Below, in pieces: positions 1 through 7,187 of a stretch of 22,175 nt of DNA. Origin of the DNA: DATEAV01 sp964575425 (GTDB lineage: Bacteria; Chloroflexota; Anaerolineae; Anaerolineales; E44-bin32). Both the position numbers and the translations under genes were made by a program. Each line of letters starts with the position of its first letter. Positions within the stretch are counted from its first letter, which is position 1. Under the pieces are notes generated by a model. That model ran no database searches. It was not told the DNA's origin and was given only the letters and a program-made list of their open reading frames with translations. The stretch is taken from contig CAZNRD010000043.1 in the NCBI GenBank assembly GCA_964575425.1, forward strand, positions 1 to 22,175, written 5' to 3'.

Positions 1-359
1 CCCCCGGCGGGGAGGGGGCCACCCGCCTCAATCCCTCCGTTGTTCAACACTCTCGAGGGAAGACAGACTGTTGAATGACCCCGCGCATCTCGGCAATCGC
101 GCGGAGATCCTCAGACACCCCCTCTCCGGCGTTGAGGCCCGGGGTGGCAGCCGCGCCCGAAGGCGGAGAGGGTCGGGGGGTGAGGCGCAGGCGGCCTGCC
201 ACTGCAGGCGCAGCTTGACCTGGATGGTATCGGCAGCCCCGCCCGGTGTTTCTCAACACCCACGAGCCACAGGGGCAGTGAGACTTGCTCCGATGGGCAA
301 GGAGGTCCACGGTCGGCGGTGAGGAGGCTCAGCTGCTCATGGGTGCCAGCGGAACAGGA
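1..359. other. Non-coding stretch downstream of rimM
   Basis: No convincing gene is present. The short open frames on both strands are Arg/Pro/Gly-rich and match no family I recognise. The stretch holds a palindromic repeat-like element at 109-185, an inverted pair TTCAACA/TGTTGAA at 43-49 and 69-75, and a small hairpin GGTGTT-TCTC-AACACC at 245-260. trmD and rplS, which follow rimM in many bacteria, are not found in these bases. Confidence 0.6.
109..185. repeat. Imperfect palindromic intergenic repeat-like element
   Basis: The left arm at 109-128 (CCTCAGACACCCCCTCTCCG) and the right arm at 164-185 are imperfect inverted copies; the right arm read on the minus strand starts CCTCACCCCCCGACCCTCTC. 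The pattern resembles CTCACCCC...CCTCTCC / GGAGAGG...GGGGTGAG intergenic repeats that I recall as common in Chloroflexota and some other genomes. I see no second copy in this window, so its repeat nature is inferred from its form. It may also end transcription of the rimM operon as a structured RNA, although no T-tract follows it. Confidence 0.4.
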
Positions 360-908
360 TCAGCCCCGCTCCTCTCGCAGGCCAGGCGGCAGCTGAACCA
401 ACATCCGCCCCCTCGCGAGGTCGATCTCCAGGACGACGCTGTCGATGGCCGGCAGCAGGATCTCACCCCCCGAGGCATCTCGCACTAGGTAGACATCGTT
501 TGCGCCCGTGCGCAGAATCTCGGCCAACCTGCCCAGGAGTCTCCCGCCAGCCCCCCACACCTCAAGCCCGATGATCTGCCAGTCGTAGTAGACGCCTGCC
601 GGCAGCGGTTCGACCTCGGAGAGACGTATGTGGATCTCGGCATTGCGCCAGCGGTCCGCGGTCTCCCGGTCCGGGAGGCTCTCGAGGGCGAGAAGGTGCT
701 GACGTCCATGGCGGCCCAGCGATTGGACCTCAAATCGTCTGTGCCTCGGCCCCAGGTAGACGTTCCCGCGCGGAACGATCAGCCCCGCGGCGTCTGGGGC
801 TATCTCAACCAGCAGGTCGCCCCGCACGCCATGGGGCCTCACGACGCGTCCGACAGCCGCGTACTGCGGCGGCCGTCGGGGTCGAGAAGGCAGGCCAGAG
901 CCGGCCAT
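360..908 (-). CDS. rimM: 16S rRNA processing protein RimM
   Basis: RimM is a ribosome-assembly factor that binds the 30S head through S19 and helps mature the 3' domain of 16S rRNA. The 182-residue product has the usual two-domain layout. An N-terminal RimM barrel opens with GRVVRPHGVRGDLLVEI, and a PRC-barrel half contains VYYDWQIIGLEV, ANDVYLVR and the ending EILLPAIDSVVLEIDL. I chose the ATG at 908 (MAGSG...), 4 nt after the khpA stop. A longer frame reaching 983 would overlap khpA with low-complexity Arg-rich sequence. No clear Shine-Dalgarno precedes 908, so translation is probably coupled to khpA. The neighbours ffh, rpsP and khpA are the classical company of rimM. Confidence 0.95.
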   Translation of the reverse strand: MAGSGLPSRPRRPPQYAAVGRVVRPHGVRGDLLVEIAPDAAGLIVPRGNVYLGPRHRRFEVQSLGRHGRQHLLALESLPDRETADRWRNAEIHIRLSEVEPLPAGVYYDWQIIGLEVWGAGGRLLGRLAEILRTGANDVYLVRDASGGEILLPAIDSVVLEIDLARGRMLVQLPPGLREERG

Positions 909-912
909 CCGT

Positions 913-1179
913 CTAGAGGATGTCGAGCGTGGCGCGTGTCCCCTTGCGCGCCGCCGCCACGCGCAGCAGGACACGCATGGCATTGGCCACCCGCCCGTTG
1001 CGACCGATGACCTTGCCCATGTCCTCCTCGGCCACCGTCAGCTCGAGGTGAATGGACCCGCGGCCGGGGCGCTCGACCACTTTGACCTCGGTCGGATCAG
1101 CGACCAGCGACCTGGCGATGAACTCGATGAGCTCCCTCACCGGAGGTCCGCTTGTTCTGCCGCTTCGCGTGCGGTTCAT
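913..1179 (-). CDS. khpA: KH-domain RNA-binding protein KhpA (YlqC type)
   Basis: This is a small single-KH RNA-binding protein, in other bacteria the partner of KhpB in a global RNA-binding complex linked to cell elongation and division. The KH core reads GSIHLELTVAEEDMGKVIGRNGRVANAMR, cited here as overlapping pieces; its GxxG loop is GRNG. The family normally begins near VRELIEFIARSLV, which is preceded here by 13 residues. The ATG at 1179 overlaps the rpsP stop as ATGA, indicating translational coupling. A GTG at 1140 would give the usual family length of about 75 residues but has no Shine-Dalgarno. The identity is secure and the exact start is not. Confidence 0.9.
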   Translation of the reverse strand: MNRTRSGRTSGPPVRELIEFIARSLVADPTEVKVVERPGRGSIHLELTVAEEDMGKVIGRNGRVANAMRVLLRVAAARKGTRATLDIL

Positions 1180-1595
1180 GACTCAGCAGGCGCAACCTCT
1201 TCGGCAGCCTCGGCGGCTCTGGCTTTCGGCTTCCCCGAGGCGCGGCGTGGGGCGACATCATCGCGGCGGGTGCGCAGGTCGGCCTGAGTTCCGCTGGCCT
1301 TAGCCTCGGCCAGGATCACCTCCAGCGCCTCTCCGTCCTTGTAGCGCAGCCATCGGTCCCATGCCCCACGAGTCTTCAGCAGACGCAGGACCGACTCCGA
1401 GGGCTGCGCCCCTCGCTTCAGCCAGTGATACAGCCTCTCCTCATCGACCTCGATCTGGGCCGGTGAGGTACGGGGGCTGTAGTGGCCGATCACCTCAAGG
1501 AACCGTCCATCGCGCGGACTCTCCCGGTCAGCCACGACGATGCGGTAGCTCGGCTGCCGCTTGGCACCGACTCTTCGCAGGCGTATTCGCACCAT
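1176..1595 (-). CDS. rpsP: 30S ribosomal protein S16 with C-terminal extension
   Basis: S16 is a structural protein of the 30S body and binds early in assembly. Residues 1-82 are the S16 core: MVRIRLRRVGAKRQPSYRIV, then the variant RFLEVIGHYSPRT and the helix DEERLYHWLKRGAQPSESV. The remaining ~57 residues form an Ala/Lys/Arg/Glu-rich tail likely to be disordered, so the protein is 139 residues against the usual 80-90. The ATG at 1595 is preceded at good spacing by AGGAGAG on the minus strand. A 132-nt gap separates it from ffh upstream, and it overlaps khpA by 4 nt downstream. Confidence 0.97.
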   Translation of the reverse strand: MVRIRLRRVGAKRQPSYRIVVADRESPRDGRFLEVIGHYSPRTSPAQIEVDEERLYHWLKRGAQPSESVLRLLKTRGAWDRWLRYKDGEALEVILAEAKASGTQADLRTRRDDVAPRRASGKPKARAAEAAEEVAPAES

Positions 1596-1617
1596 GTTGC
1601 GATCGCTCTCCTATCTC

Positions 1618-1646
1618 ATTGTACATCGGCCTGGAAACCGCGACAG
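1618..1646 (-). promoter_or_regulatory. Possible internal promoter ahead of rpsP
   Basis: On the minus strand a -10-like TACAAT (1618-1623) lies 17 bp from a weak -35 (CTGTCG, 1641-1646). It would start transcription near 1611, just upstream of the rpsP Shine-Dalgarno, and allow ribosomal-protein expression independent of ffh. Only the -10 is good. Confidence 0.3.
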
Positions 1647-1727
1647 GGAGAGGGGTGTGCCGGAAGGGTGAGCCTGGCGGGAATGACCAGGGGGCACAGG
1701 TTCCTGTCGGGCCTCCTTGCCCGTCGG

Positions 1728-3047
1728 TTATCGGAGCCCGGGCGGAAACGCGCCATGACCCCGTCGACCCGCTTGCTTGAAAAGGCTGCGCATCTGCTGG
1801 TACTGGCGCAGCACCTGATTGACTTCCTGGACGGTCGTTCCCGACCCGGCCGCCACTCGCCGCTTGCGGCTGGCGTTCAGCAGATCGGGACGGCGCCTTT
1901 CTTCCCGTGTCATCGACTGCAGGATGGCCTGCGTGCGCACAAGTTGACGTTCGGCCTGCTGCGAGTCGATCCGGGCTGCCGCCGCGGCAGCCATCGGGAG
2001 CATGTCCATCACCTTTCCCACCGGGCCCATCCGCCGCACCTGCGCGATCTGCGCAGCGAAATCCTCTAGCGTGAACTCGCCGCGCCGCATGCGATCGGCC
2101 TGCCGGACCACCTCCTCACGGTCGAGCGCCGCCTCGGCTTGCTCGATCAGGGTCAGGACGTCGCCCATCCCCAGGATGCGCGACGCCAGCCGCTCCGGCT
2201 CGAACGTTTCCAGCGCCTGCACGCTTTCGCCTGTGCCCAGGAACTTGATCGGAACCCCGCTCACCGCCCGCATGGAGATGGCGGCGCCGCCGCGAGCGTC
2301 ACCGTCCATCTTAGTCAGGATCAACCCTGTCAGCGGCAGCCTGGCCTGGAATCCCTGCGCGATGCTCACAGCCTGCTGTCCGGTCATAGCATCTGCCACC
2401 AGCAGGACCTCCACCGGTGACACCCGCCGTCCGATGGCCCCGAGCTCGTCCATCAACTCGTCATCGAGCTGCGAGCGGCCGGCCGTATCGACAATGAGGA
2501 CAGTGGCACCAGCCGCCCGTGCCTGCTCCTGCGCGCCCACGCACAGGTCCACCGGACTCCGATCCGTCTCGGCAAAGACCGAAGCGCCAATCTGAGAGCC
2601 GAGGACCTGGAGCTGCTGCGCTGCAGCCGGCCGGTATGGGTCCGCCGCGGCCAACCACACTCGCTCGCCTCGCCCACGCAGCCACGCTCCCAGCTTGGCG
2701 GCCGTCGTCGTCTTGCCGCTCCCCTGCAGCCCGACGAGCAGGATGACGCGCGGGCGCGGGCCACTGAGTGCGAGCCTGGCCGGCTCTCCCAACGTCGCCA
2801 CAAGCTCGTCGTGAACGATGCGCACGATCTGCTGCGCGGGGTTAAGCGCGCGCGAAACCTCCCGCCCGAGCGCACGCGAGCGCACTCGTTCCAGCAGGTC
2901 CCTCGTCACCTGGTAATGTACATCGGCTTCGAGCAGAGCCGAGCGGACTTCTATCAAGACTCGCTCAAGCTCACCCGCGCTGATCTTGCCCTTGCTCCCC
3001 AGGCGGCGCAGTGCATCCTGCAGGCGTTCGGCGAGCCTCTCAAACAT
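1728..3047 (-). CDS. ffh: Signal recognition particle GTPase Ffh
   Basis: Ffh is the protein component of the bacterial SRP. With 4.5S RNA it binds signal sequences on nascent chains and delivers ribosomes to FtsY at the membrane. The 439-residue product has the N helical bundle (1-95), the P-loop GLQGSGKTT (106-114), DTAGR (187-191), TKMDGDARGG (245-254, the G4 and SRP-GTPase signature) and GMGD (293-296). The M domain follows from about 300 and carries the RNA-binding motif SRKRRVAAGSG (393-403). The length is normal and all motifs are intact. It is first in the ffh-rpsP-khpA-rimM operon and has its own strong promoter. Confidence 0.98.
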   Translation of the reverse strand: MFERLAERLQDALRRLGSKGKISAGELERVLIEVRSALLEADVHYQVTRDLLERVRSRALGREVSRALNPAQQIVRIVHDELVATLGEPARLALSGPRPRVILLVGLQGSGKTTTAAKLGAWLRGRGERVWLAAADPYRPAAAQQLQVLGSQIGASVFAETDRSPVDLCVGAQEQARAAGATVLIVDTAGRSQLDDELMDELGAIGRRVSPVEVLLVADAMTGQQAVSIAQGFQARLPLTGLILTKMDGDARGGAAISMRAVSGVPIKFLGTGESVQALETFEPERLASRILGMGDVLTLIEQAEAALDREEVVRQADRMRRGEFTLEDFAAQIAQVRRMGPVGKVMDMLPMAAAAAARIDSQQAERQLVRTQAILQSMTREERRRPDLLNASRKRRVAAGSGTTVQEVNQVLRQYQQMRSLFKQAGRRGHGAFPPGLR

Positions 3048-3139
3048 GCAGTCTCACACCCGACATGCAACCGCCGATCAGCCTGCCCCCTGCGCAGCGA
3101 CCGGCGGAAGAACCCGTGTGCGCAATTGCCAACGCTGCC

Positions 3140-3168
3140 ATTCTAGTCTGCACATGCCATGCGGTCAA
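3140..3168 (-). promoter_or_regulatory. Housekeeping-type promoter of the ffh operon
   Basis: On the minus strand TTGACC (3163-3168) and TAGAAT (3140-3145) are separated by exactly 17 bp, each 5/6 to the sigma-70-type consensus. The -35 overlaps the stop codon of the preceding SEDS-PBP gene (3165-3167). The predicted start near 3133 gives a leader of about 85 nt. That leader contains a CCGCCG/CGGCGG inverted repeat enclosing a palindromic CTGCGCAG, so the ffh 5' UTR is probably structured. Confidence 0.7.
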
Positions 3169-5822
3169 GGGAAGGCGAACCGAAGCAGGCGTAGGCCTAT
3201 CGCACGCGCCTCAGCCGGCGTCGCCTGTTCCAGCAGCACTACGACCGTGAGAGGGTTGGCCTTATCCATCGTCGCCCCGAGAAACCAAGCCACGGTTTCC
3301 CCCGCTGGACCCACAAGCGCCTGCGCACTCAGCCCGGTGATGTTGTTCCCAGGGATGCGCAGGGCCTGCGCCACATCCTCAGCCACATCTCCTGGCAGCG
3401 CGGCCGAGGGTATCTCCCGCGTGGCGACCGGCATCCACTCTCCCCCAGGGGTGCGGACGTCCTCGAAAAGGCGAAGCCTGGGCAGGTCGCCTCCCGCTAC
3501 AAGAGCACAGAACGCTCGCAGCAGCTGCAGCGGTGTCACCGTCAGCGTCCCCTGGCCCGCGGCCGCAAGGCTCAGTGCCTCGGCTTCGTCGGGCAGCACA
3601 ACCGGTCCAACATCGGCCGACTCGATTCCGACCGCTGGCGCCTGGTCAAGGCCGAAGGCCGAAGCCATAGACTCAAGTCCGTCGCCCCCCAGTCTCGTGC
3701 CAAGGGCCGCCAAGACCGACGGGCAGCCCATGCGCACCGCAAGACCGTAGCTGATTGATCCCTGCCCTGGCGACTGCGAGCATTGCACCGTGCGTCCGTT
3801 CAGCGACAGGGGACGCTCCGGGTCGGGTGCGACATCCCATGCCGACACCAGCCCTTGCCGTTCGGCCCAGGCCAGCAGCAGCGGCCCGATGGCTGGTCCG
3901 GGCTGAAAGACCCCCTGGGTCGCTCGATTGAGGAGCGGCGCATCGGCCCTGCGGACGAGATCTTGCCAATCCGCATCCAGCCGGTTCGGGTCGTATGTCG
4001 GCGACGAAACCATGGCCAGGATGTCCCCGCTCACGGGATTGGCGACGACGACAGCGCCACGGTAGGGGTCGAGCGCACTTGCCGCGGCCGTCTGCAAGTC
4101 CAGATCGATGGTCAGGCGCACGTCGAGCCCGGGCGGTGGCGCGCCGGTAAGCAAGCGGGACCACCAGATGGTCCATGCCCCGTGGCCCGACTCCCCGCGC
4201 AGCGCGGCATCCATTGCGGCCTCCACCCCGGCCTGGGCGTAGGCCATCGAGTCGTAACCCACCAGCGAGTAGACCGAAGGCTCGGGGTAGGTGCGTCGAT
4301 AGGAACCGCGCACGCCGACAGTCTCGGCCAGCGTTTGACCGTGTCGGTCGACGATGCGGCCGCGCGGCGAGATCAGCGCGGCCAGGGCGCGCCGCGCGTT
4401 GTCAGTGCGCGCGGCGAGAGCCGGCGCACGGTAGAGACTCCACCAGCCGGTCCCGACAGCCAACGCCAACCAGGCCGTCAGGAGCCCCGCGCTGGCGATC
4501 AGCAGAGGCCTCTTGAACGGCCCAGGTCTGCCCTCCTCGCCGGATATGAGGAGCAGGAACGCCAAGGACACGTAGCTGGTGAGCAGCGAGGATCCGCCAT
4601 ACGAGACGAAGGGGAGAGTGACACCGGTCAAGGGAAGCAGACGGATCACACCGCCGATAATCAGGATGGCCTGGATCCCGATCGACAGACTCACCCCTGC
4701 AGCTAGAACAGCAGCAAACGGCTCGCGCGCACGGGCCGCCGCCCTGAGGCCGCGGCTCACCAACACCGCCAGCAGCGCGATCAACCCCACCGTTCCCGCC
4801 AGACCCCATTCCTCGGCCACGGCCGCGTAGATCGTGTCCGTGTGAACCACGGGCACCAGGGTGGGAGATCCCATGCCAGGACCCCGTCCCAAGATCCCTC
4901 CGGCGGCGATGGCGATCAGGGACTGAACGACCTGGTACGAATGGCCGATCGGGTCAAGCCAGGGGTTCAGCCAGCTGTCCACGCGCTGCCGGACGACGTC
5001 AACGGCGGCATAGCCCAGGGCACCGCCCAACAACGCGAGCGCCAGGGCGGCTGCCAGGACTTGCCAGCGGCCGGTGGCGACGAAGAGCATCGAGGCCAGC
5101 AACACCACAAGCAGAGTGCCGGCACCTAGGTCGCGCTGCACGAGCAGCAAGGCTGTGGACAGCCCCCACACGAGCAGCAGTGGAGCCGTCTCGATCAGCC
5201 AGCGCCTACGGTGGTGGAGACTGCCGGCGATGGCGCGCTCGGCGAACAAGGAGGCAAGGTAGGCAATCAGCAGCAGCCGCAGCGGCTCCGACGGCTGGAA
5301 GTAGAGGCCGCAGCATCCAAGCCAGAGCCTGGGCTGCCCCCCGGATGGATGCGTGCCGAAGATCAGCGTCAGCGCCAGCAGGATAAGGCCGCCTGTCAGC
5401 CACAGAGTCCGGTAACGGCGCAGCCAGCGCAGATCCGCTGGCCCGCGCAGCACTTCGACGAGCACACCGACGCTGACGACGAACCAGGCCGTCTGGCGCG
5501 CTCCGAACGTGGGAGAGAGGCGCCAGATCAGGAGCATCCCCCAGCCGGTCAGCAGCATGGCCGTCGGCAGGAGCAGAGGATCGCGCTCCGGCCGGACGCG
5601 GTTGAGGAGACGATGGACGATCCAGCCCGCCGCCGCCCACAGGACCGGGACGGTGAAAAGGGGTATCCGCGAGAGAACTTCCTGCGGCTGCGCGAAGCGG
5701 ACGATTCGCGCGACGATCAGCGCCGCCGCGGCCAGCAACAGGAACACGAACGCGAGGCGCAACAGGCGGGCCTCGCGCCGTCCGATGAGGCCGAGATCGT
5801 CAGCGAAGATGGCGGTCGACAA
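3165..5822 (-). CDS. SEDS glycosyltransferase (FtsW/RodA) fused to a catalytically degenerate PBP domain
   Basis: The 885-residue membrane protein has about ten hydrophobic SEDS segments (22-427), a linking segment (439-460), and a class-B PBP-like region (480-885). SEDS proteins polymerise lipid II into glycan strands. The essential loop Asp is present in HTDTIYAAVAEEWG (D329), and PFVSYGGSS (404-412) is typical. The PBP part opens with SPRGRIVDRHGQTLA and keeps the fold landmarks AVVVANPVSGDILAMVSSP and YDPNRL, but all three catalytic motifs are lost. SxxK is PAIG (643-646, context QPGPAIGP), SxN is GCP (699-701) and KTG is PAG (839-841). Translation begins at a TTG overlapping mtnP by 23 nt; the first ATG (residue 89) would delete membrane segments. 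The frame is open throughout, so this is a fused pseudo-transpeptidase rather than a broken gene. Whether it is FtsW-like or RodA-like is undecided. Confidence 0.93.
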   Translation of the reverse strand: MSTAIFADDLGLIGRREARLLRLAFVFLLLAAAALIVARIVRFAQPQEVLSRIPLFTVPVLWAAAGWIVHRLLNRVRPERDPLLLPTAMLLTGWGMLLIWRLSPTFGARQTAWFVVSVGVLVEVLRGPADLRWLRRYRTLWLTGGLILLALTLIFGTHPSGGQPRLWLGCCGLYFQPSEPLRLLLIAYLASLFAERAIAGSLHHRRRWLIETAPLLLVWGLSTALLLVQRDLGAGTLLVVLLASMLFVATGRWQVLAAALALALLGGALGYAAVDVVRQRVDSWLNPWLDPIGHSYQVVQSLIAIAAGGILGRGPGMGSPTLVPVVHTDTIYAAVAEEWGLAGTVGLIALLAVLVSRGLRAAARAREPFAAVLAAGVSLSIGIQAILIIGGVIRLLPLTGVTLPFVSYGGSSLLTSYVSLAFLLLISGEEGRPGPFKRPLLIASAGLLTAWLALAVGTGWWSLYRAPALAARTDNARRALAALISPRGRIVDRHGQTLAETVGVRGSYRRTYPEPSVYSLVGYDSMAYAQAGVEAAMDAALRGESGHGAWTIWWSRLLTGAPPPGLDVRLTIDLDLQTAAASALDPYRGAVVVANPVSGDILAMVSSPTYDPNRLDADWQDLVRRADAPLLNRATQGVFQPGPAIGPLLLAWAERQGLVSAWDVAPDPERPLSLNGRTVQCSQSPGQGSISYGLAVRMGCPSVLAALGTRLGGDGLESMASAFGLDQAPAVGIESADVGPVVLPDEAEALSLAAAGQGTLTVTPLQLLRAFCALVAGGDLPRLRLFEDVRTPGGEWMPVATREIPSAALPGDVAEDVAQALRIPGNNITGLSAQALVGPAGETVAWFLGATMDKANPLTVVVLLEQATPAEARAIGLRLLRFAFP

Positions 5823-6666
5823 GGAGCCCCAACCGAGCGCGTGTCTCCGGCGGAATGGATTCGCGCCGTGTGATGAGCGCGGTCGCCAAGGCCTGTCCGC
5901 AGGTGCATGTGCGCACCGACGGAAGGCACTTCACAAGGTGCGCGATCGCCGCCTGCGCCAGACGGGTGTTGTCCTCGAGGACGCGCACGACCATCGCGAC
6001 GCTCACCGGAGCCTCGGAGACATGCCACACGTCGTAGTCGGTCACATGGCCCATGACGGCATAGCACATCTCGGCCTCGCGTGCCAGGAAGGCCTCAGGG
6101 GCTGTGGTCATGCCGATGACGGACATCCCCCAGGCGCGGTAGGTGTTCGACTCGGCCCGCGTCGAAAAGCGCGGTCCTTCGATCGTTATTGTCGTCCCCC
6201 CTCGGTGCACAGTTCCACCAGCCGCCTCGACGCTTGCGGCAAGGCTTTGCGAGAGTTCGGGGCAGAAGGGGTCAGCAACGCTGACATGGCCGACCAAGCC
6301 ATCGCCGAAGAATGAGCGCGGGCGCGAGAGCGTGTGGTCGAAAAGCTGATCGGGGACGACGATCTCGCCGGGTGCATAGTCTTCCCGCAGCGAGCCGCAG
6401 GCACTGACCGACAAGACCCGGTCCACGCCCAGGGATCTCAGCGCGTAGATATTGGCGCGGTAGTTGACCTCGGTTGGAGAGAGCCTGTGCCCGATGCCAT
6501 GGCGCGCCAGAAAAGCCAACTTCCTGTCCTCCAGCATCCCCACCACAATGGGCGAGCTCGGCGGCCCAAAGGGGGTTTCGAGGCGATGCACCTGAGGATT
6601 CCGGAGGCCATCCATGCCGTACAGGCCGGAGCCTCCGATCACGCCGAGGACGGGTCTGTCGTCCAT
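5800..6666 (-). CDS. mtnP: S-methyl-5'-thioadenosine phosphorylase
   Basis: The enzyme phosphorolyses methylthioadenosine, a polyamine-synthesis by-product, to adenine and 5-methylthioribose-1-phosphate. The 288 residues include the phosphate-binding IGGSGLY start (10-16), RHGIGHRLSPTEVNYRANI (55-73), SACGSLRED (88-96), EGPRFSTRAES (163-173) and TDYDVW (209-214). The aspartates in the last motif favour 6-amino purines, hence MTAP rather than a 6-oxopurine phosphorylase. A C-terminal CTC (254-256) recalls the CxC seen in thermophilic MTAPs. The start is clear: AGGAGG lies 4 nt before the ATG. It sits between the FhaB-like gene and the SEDS-PBP fusion, and no other methionine-salvage gene is nearby. 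Confidence 0.93.
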   Translation of the reverse strand: MDDRPVLGVIGGSGLYGMDGLRNPQVHRLETPFGPPSSPIVVGMLEDRKLAFLARHGIGHRLSPTEVNYRANIYALRSLGVDRVLSVSACGSLREDYAPGEIVVPDQLFDHTLSRPRSFFGDGLVGHVSVADPFCPELSQSLAASVEAAGGTVHRGGTTITIEGPRFSTRAESNTYRAWGMSVIGMTTAPEAFLAREAEMCYAVMGHVTDYDVWHVSEAPVSVAMVVRVLEDNTRLAQAAIAHLVKCLPSVRTCTCGQALATALITRRESIPPETRARLGLLVDRHLR

Positions 6667-6692
6667 GCCGCCTCCTTTCTGCGAGTGGGCGA

Positions 6693-6701
6693 ATCATAGC
6701 A
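6693..6701 (-). promoter_or_regulatory. Extended -10 promoter of mtnP
   Basis: On the minus strand TGcTATGAT is an extended -10 element (TGn directly before a 5/6 -10). The expected start near 6686 gives a short leader containing the AGGAGG ribosome-binding site at 6671-6676. No convincing -35 is present, as is usual for extended -10 promoters. It would give mtnP and the overlapping SEDS-PBP gene a promoter independent of the FHA genes. Confidence 0.5.
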
Positions 6702-6731
6702 TACGCAGGGGTAGCTTGTTGCCGCGGCTCC

Positions 6732-7187
6732 CTACCCCTGGTCGCTGACATGCGAGGTCGGCGCGCTGGCGCTGCCTGCGGTCAGATGCAGGCGAACCCG
6801 GCCGAGCCGGATGACATCGCCATAGGTGATGACCAGCGGCTGGTCGACCGGGATGTCGTTAACCCAGCTGCCGTTGCGCGACCCCAGATCCTCCAGCCAC
6901 CACTGACCGCCATGGTAGCTCAGGCGAGCATGGTACGCCGAGACCGTCTCATCGGCGAGGGAGAGCGTGTTGTCGGCGGCCCTGCCCAGGGTGTTGACCT
7001 GGGATAGAGGACGGCAGCCTCCTTGGCCGGGGCCCTCGACGATGACCAGATGGGCCGTGGGGGCCGCGGGCTCGGCCCGGGCCTTCCTCAAGTCCTTCCA
7101 GAGGGTGACAAGAACGAGCACCAGGAACGCGTAAAGCAGAAGCGCCAGCAGCACCCGCATGGCCAGGAGCAGGAGAGCGGGGGTCAT
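6732..7187 (-). CDS. Membrane-anchored FHA protein (FhaB-like)
   Basis: The 151 residues comprise an N-terminal transmembrane segment (about 4-30, LLLLAMRVLLALLLYAFLVL), a short basic linker, and one cytoplasmic FHA domain (47-136). FHA domains bind phosphothreonine peptides. The key positions are G68-R69, S83 and H86 within VSAYHA, and S103, N105 and G106 in LGSRNGSWVN. The Arg usual in SxRH is replaced, giving SAYH. Size and layout match mycobacterial FhaB/FipA (about 155 residues), an adaptor at septum and wall-synthesis sites. The ATG overlaps the preceding FHA gene as ATGA, so the two are translationally coupled. The phosphorylated partner is unknown, because no Ser/Thr kinase lies in the window. 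Confidence 0.9.
   Translation of the reverse strand: MTPALLLLAMRVLLALLLYAFLVLVLVTLWKDLRKARAEPAAPTAHLVIVEGPGQGGCRPLSQVNTLGRAADNTLSLADETVSAYHARLSYHGGQWWLEDLGSRNGSWVNDIPVDQPLVITYGDVIRLGRVRLHLTAGSASAPTSHVSDQG

Noticed and set aside
3165..4500. Frameshift or sequencing error causing the missing PBP motifs
   Set aside because: The frame is continuous and conserved landmarks occur on both sides of each altered motif in the same frame. I re-read the codons at the SxxK site (CCC GGA CCA GCC ATC GGG CCG), so these are substitutions, not frame errors.
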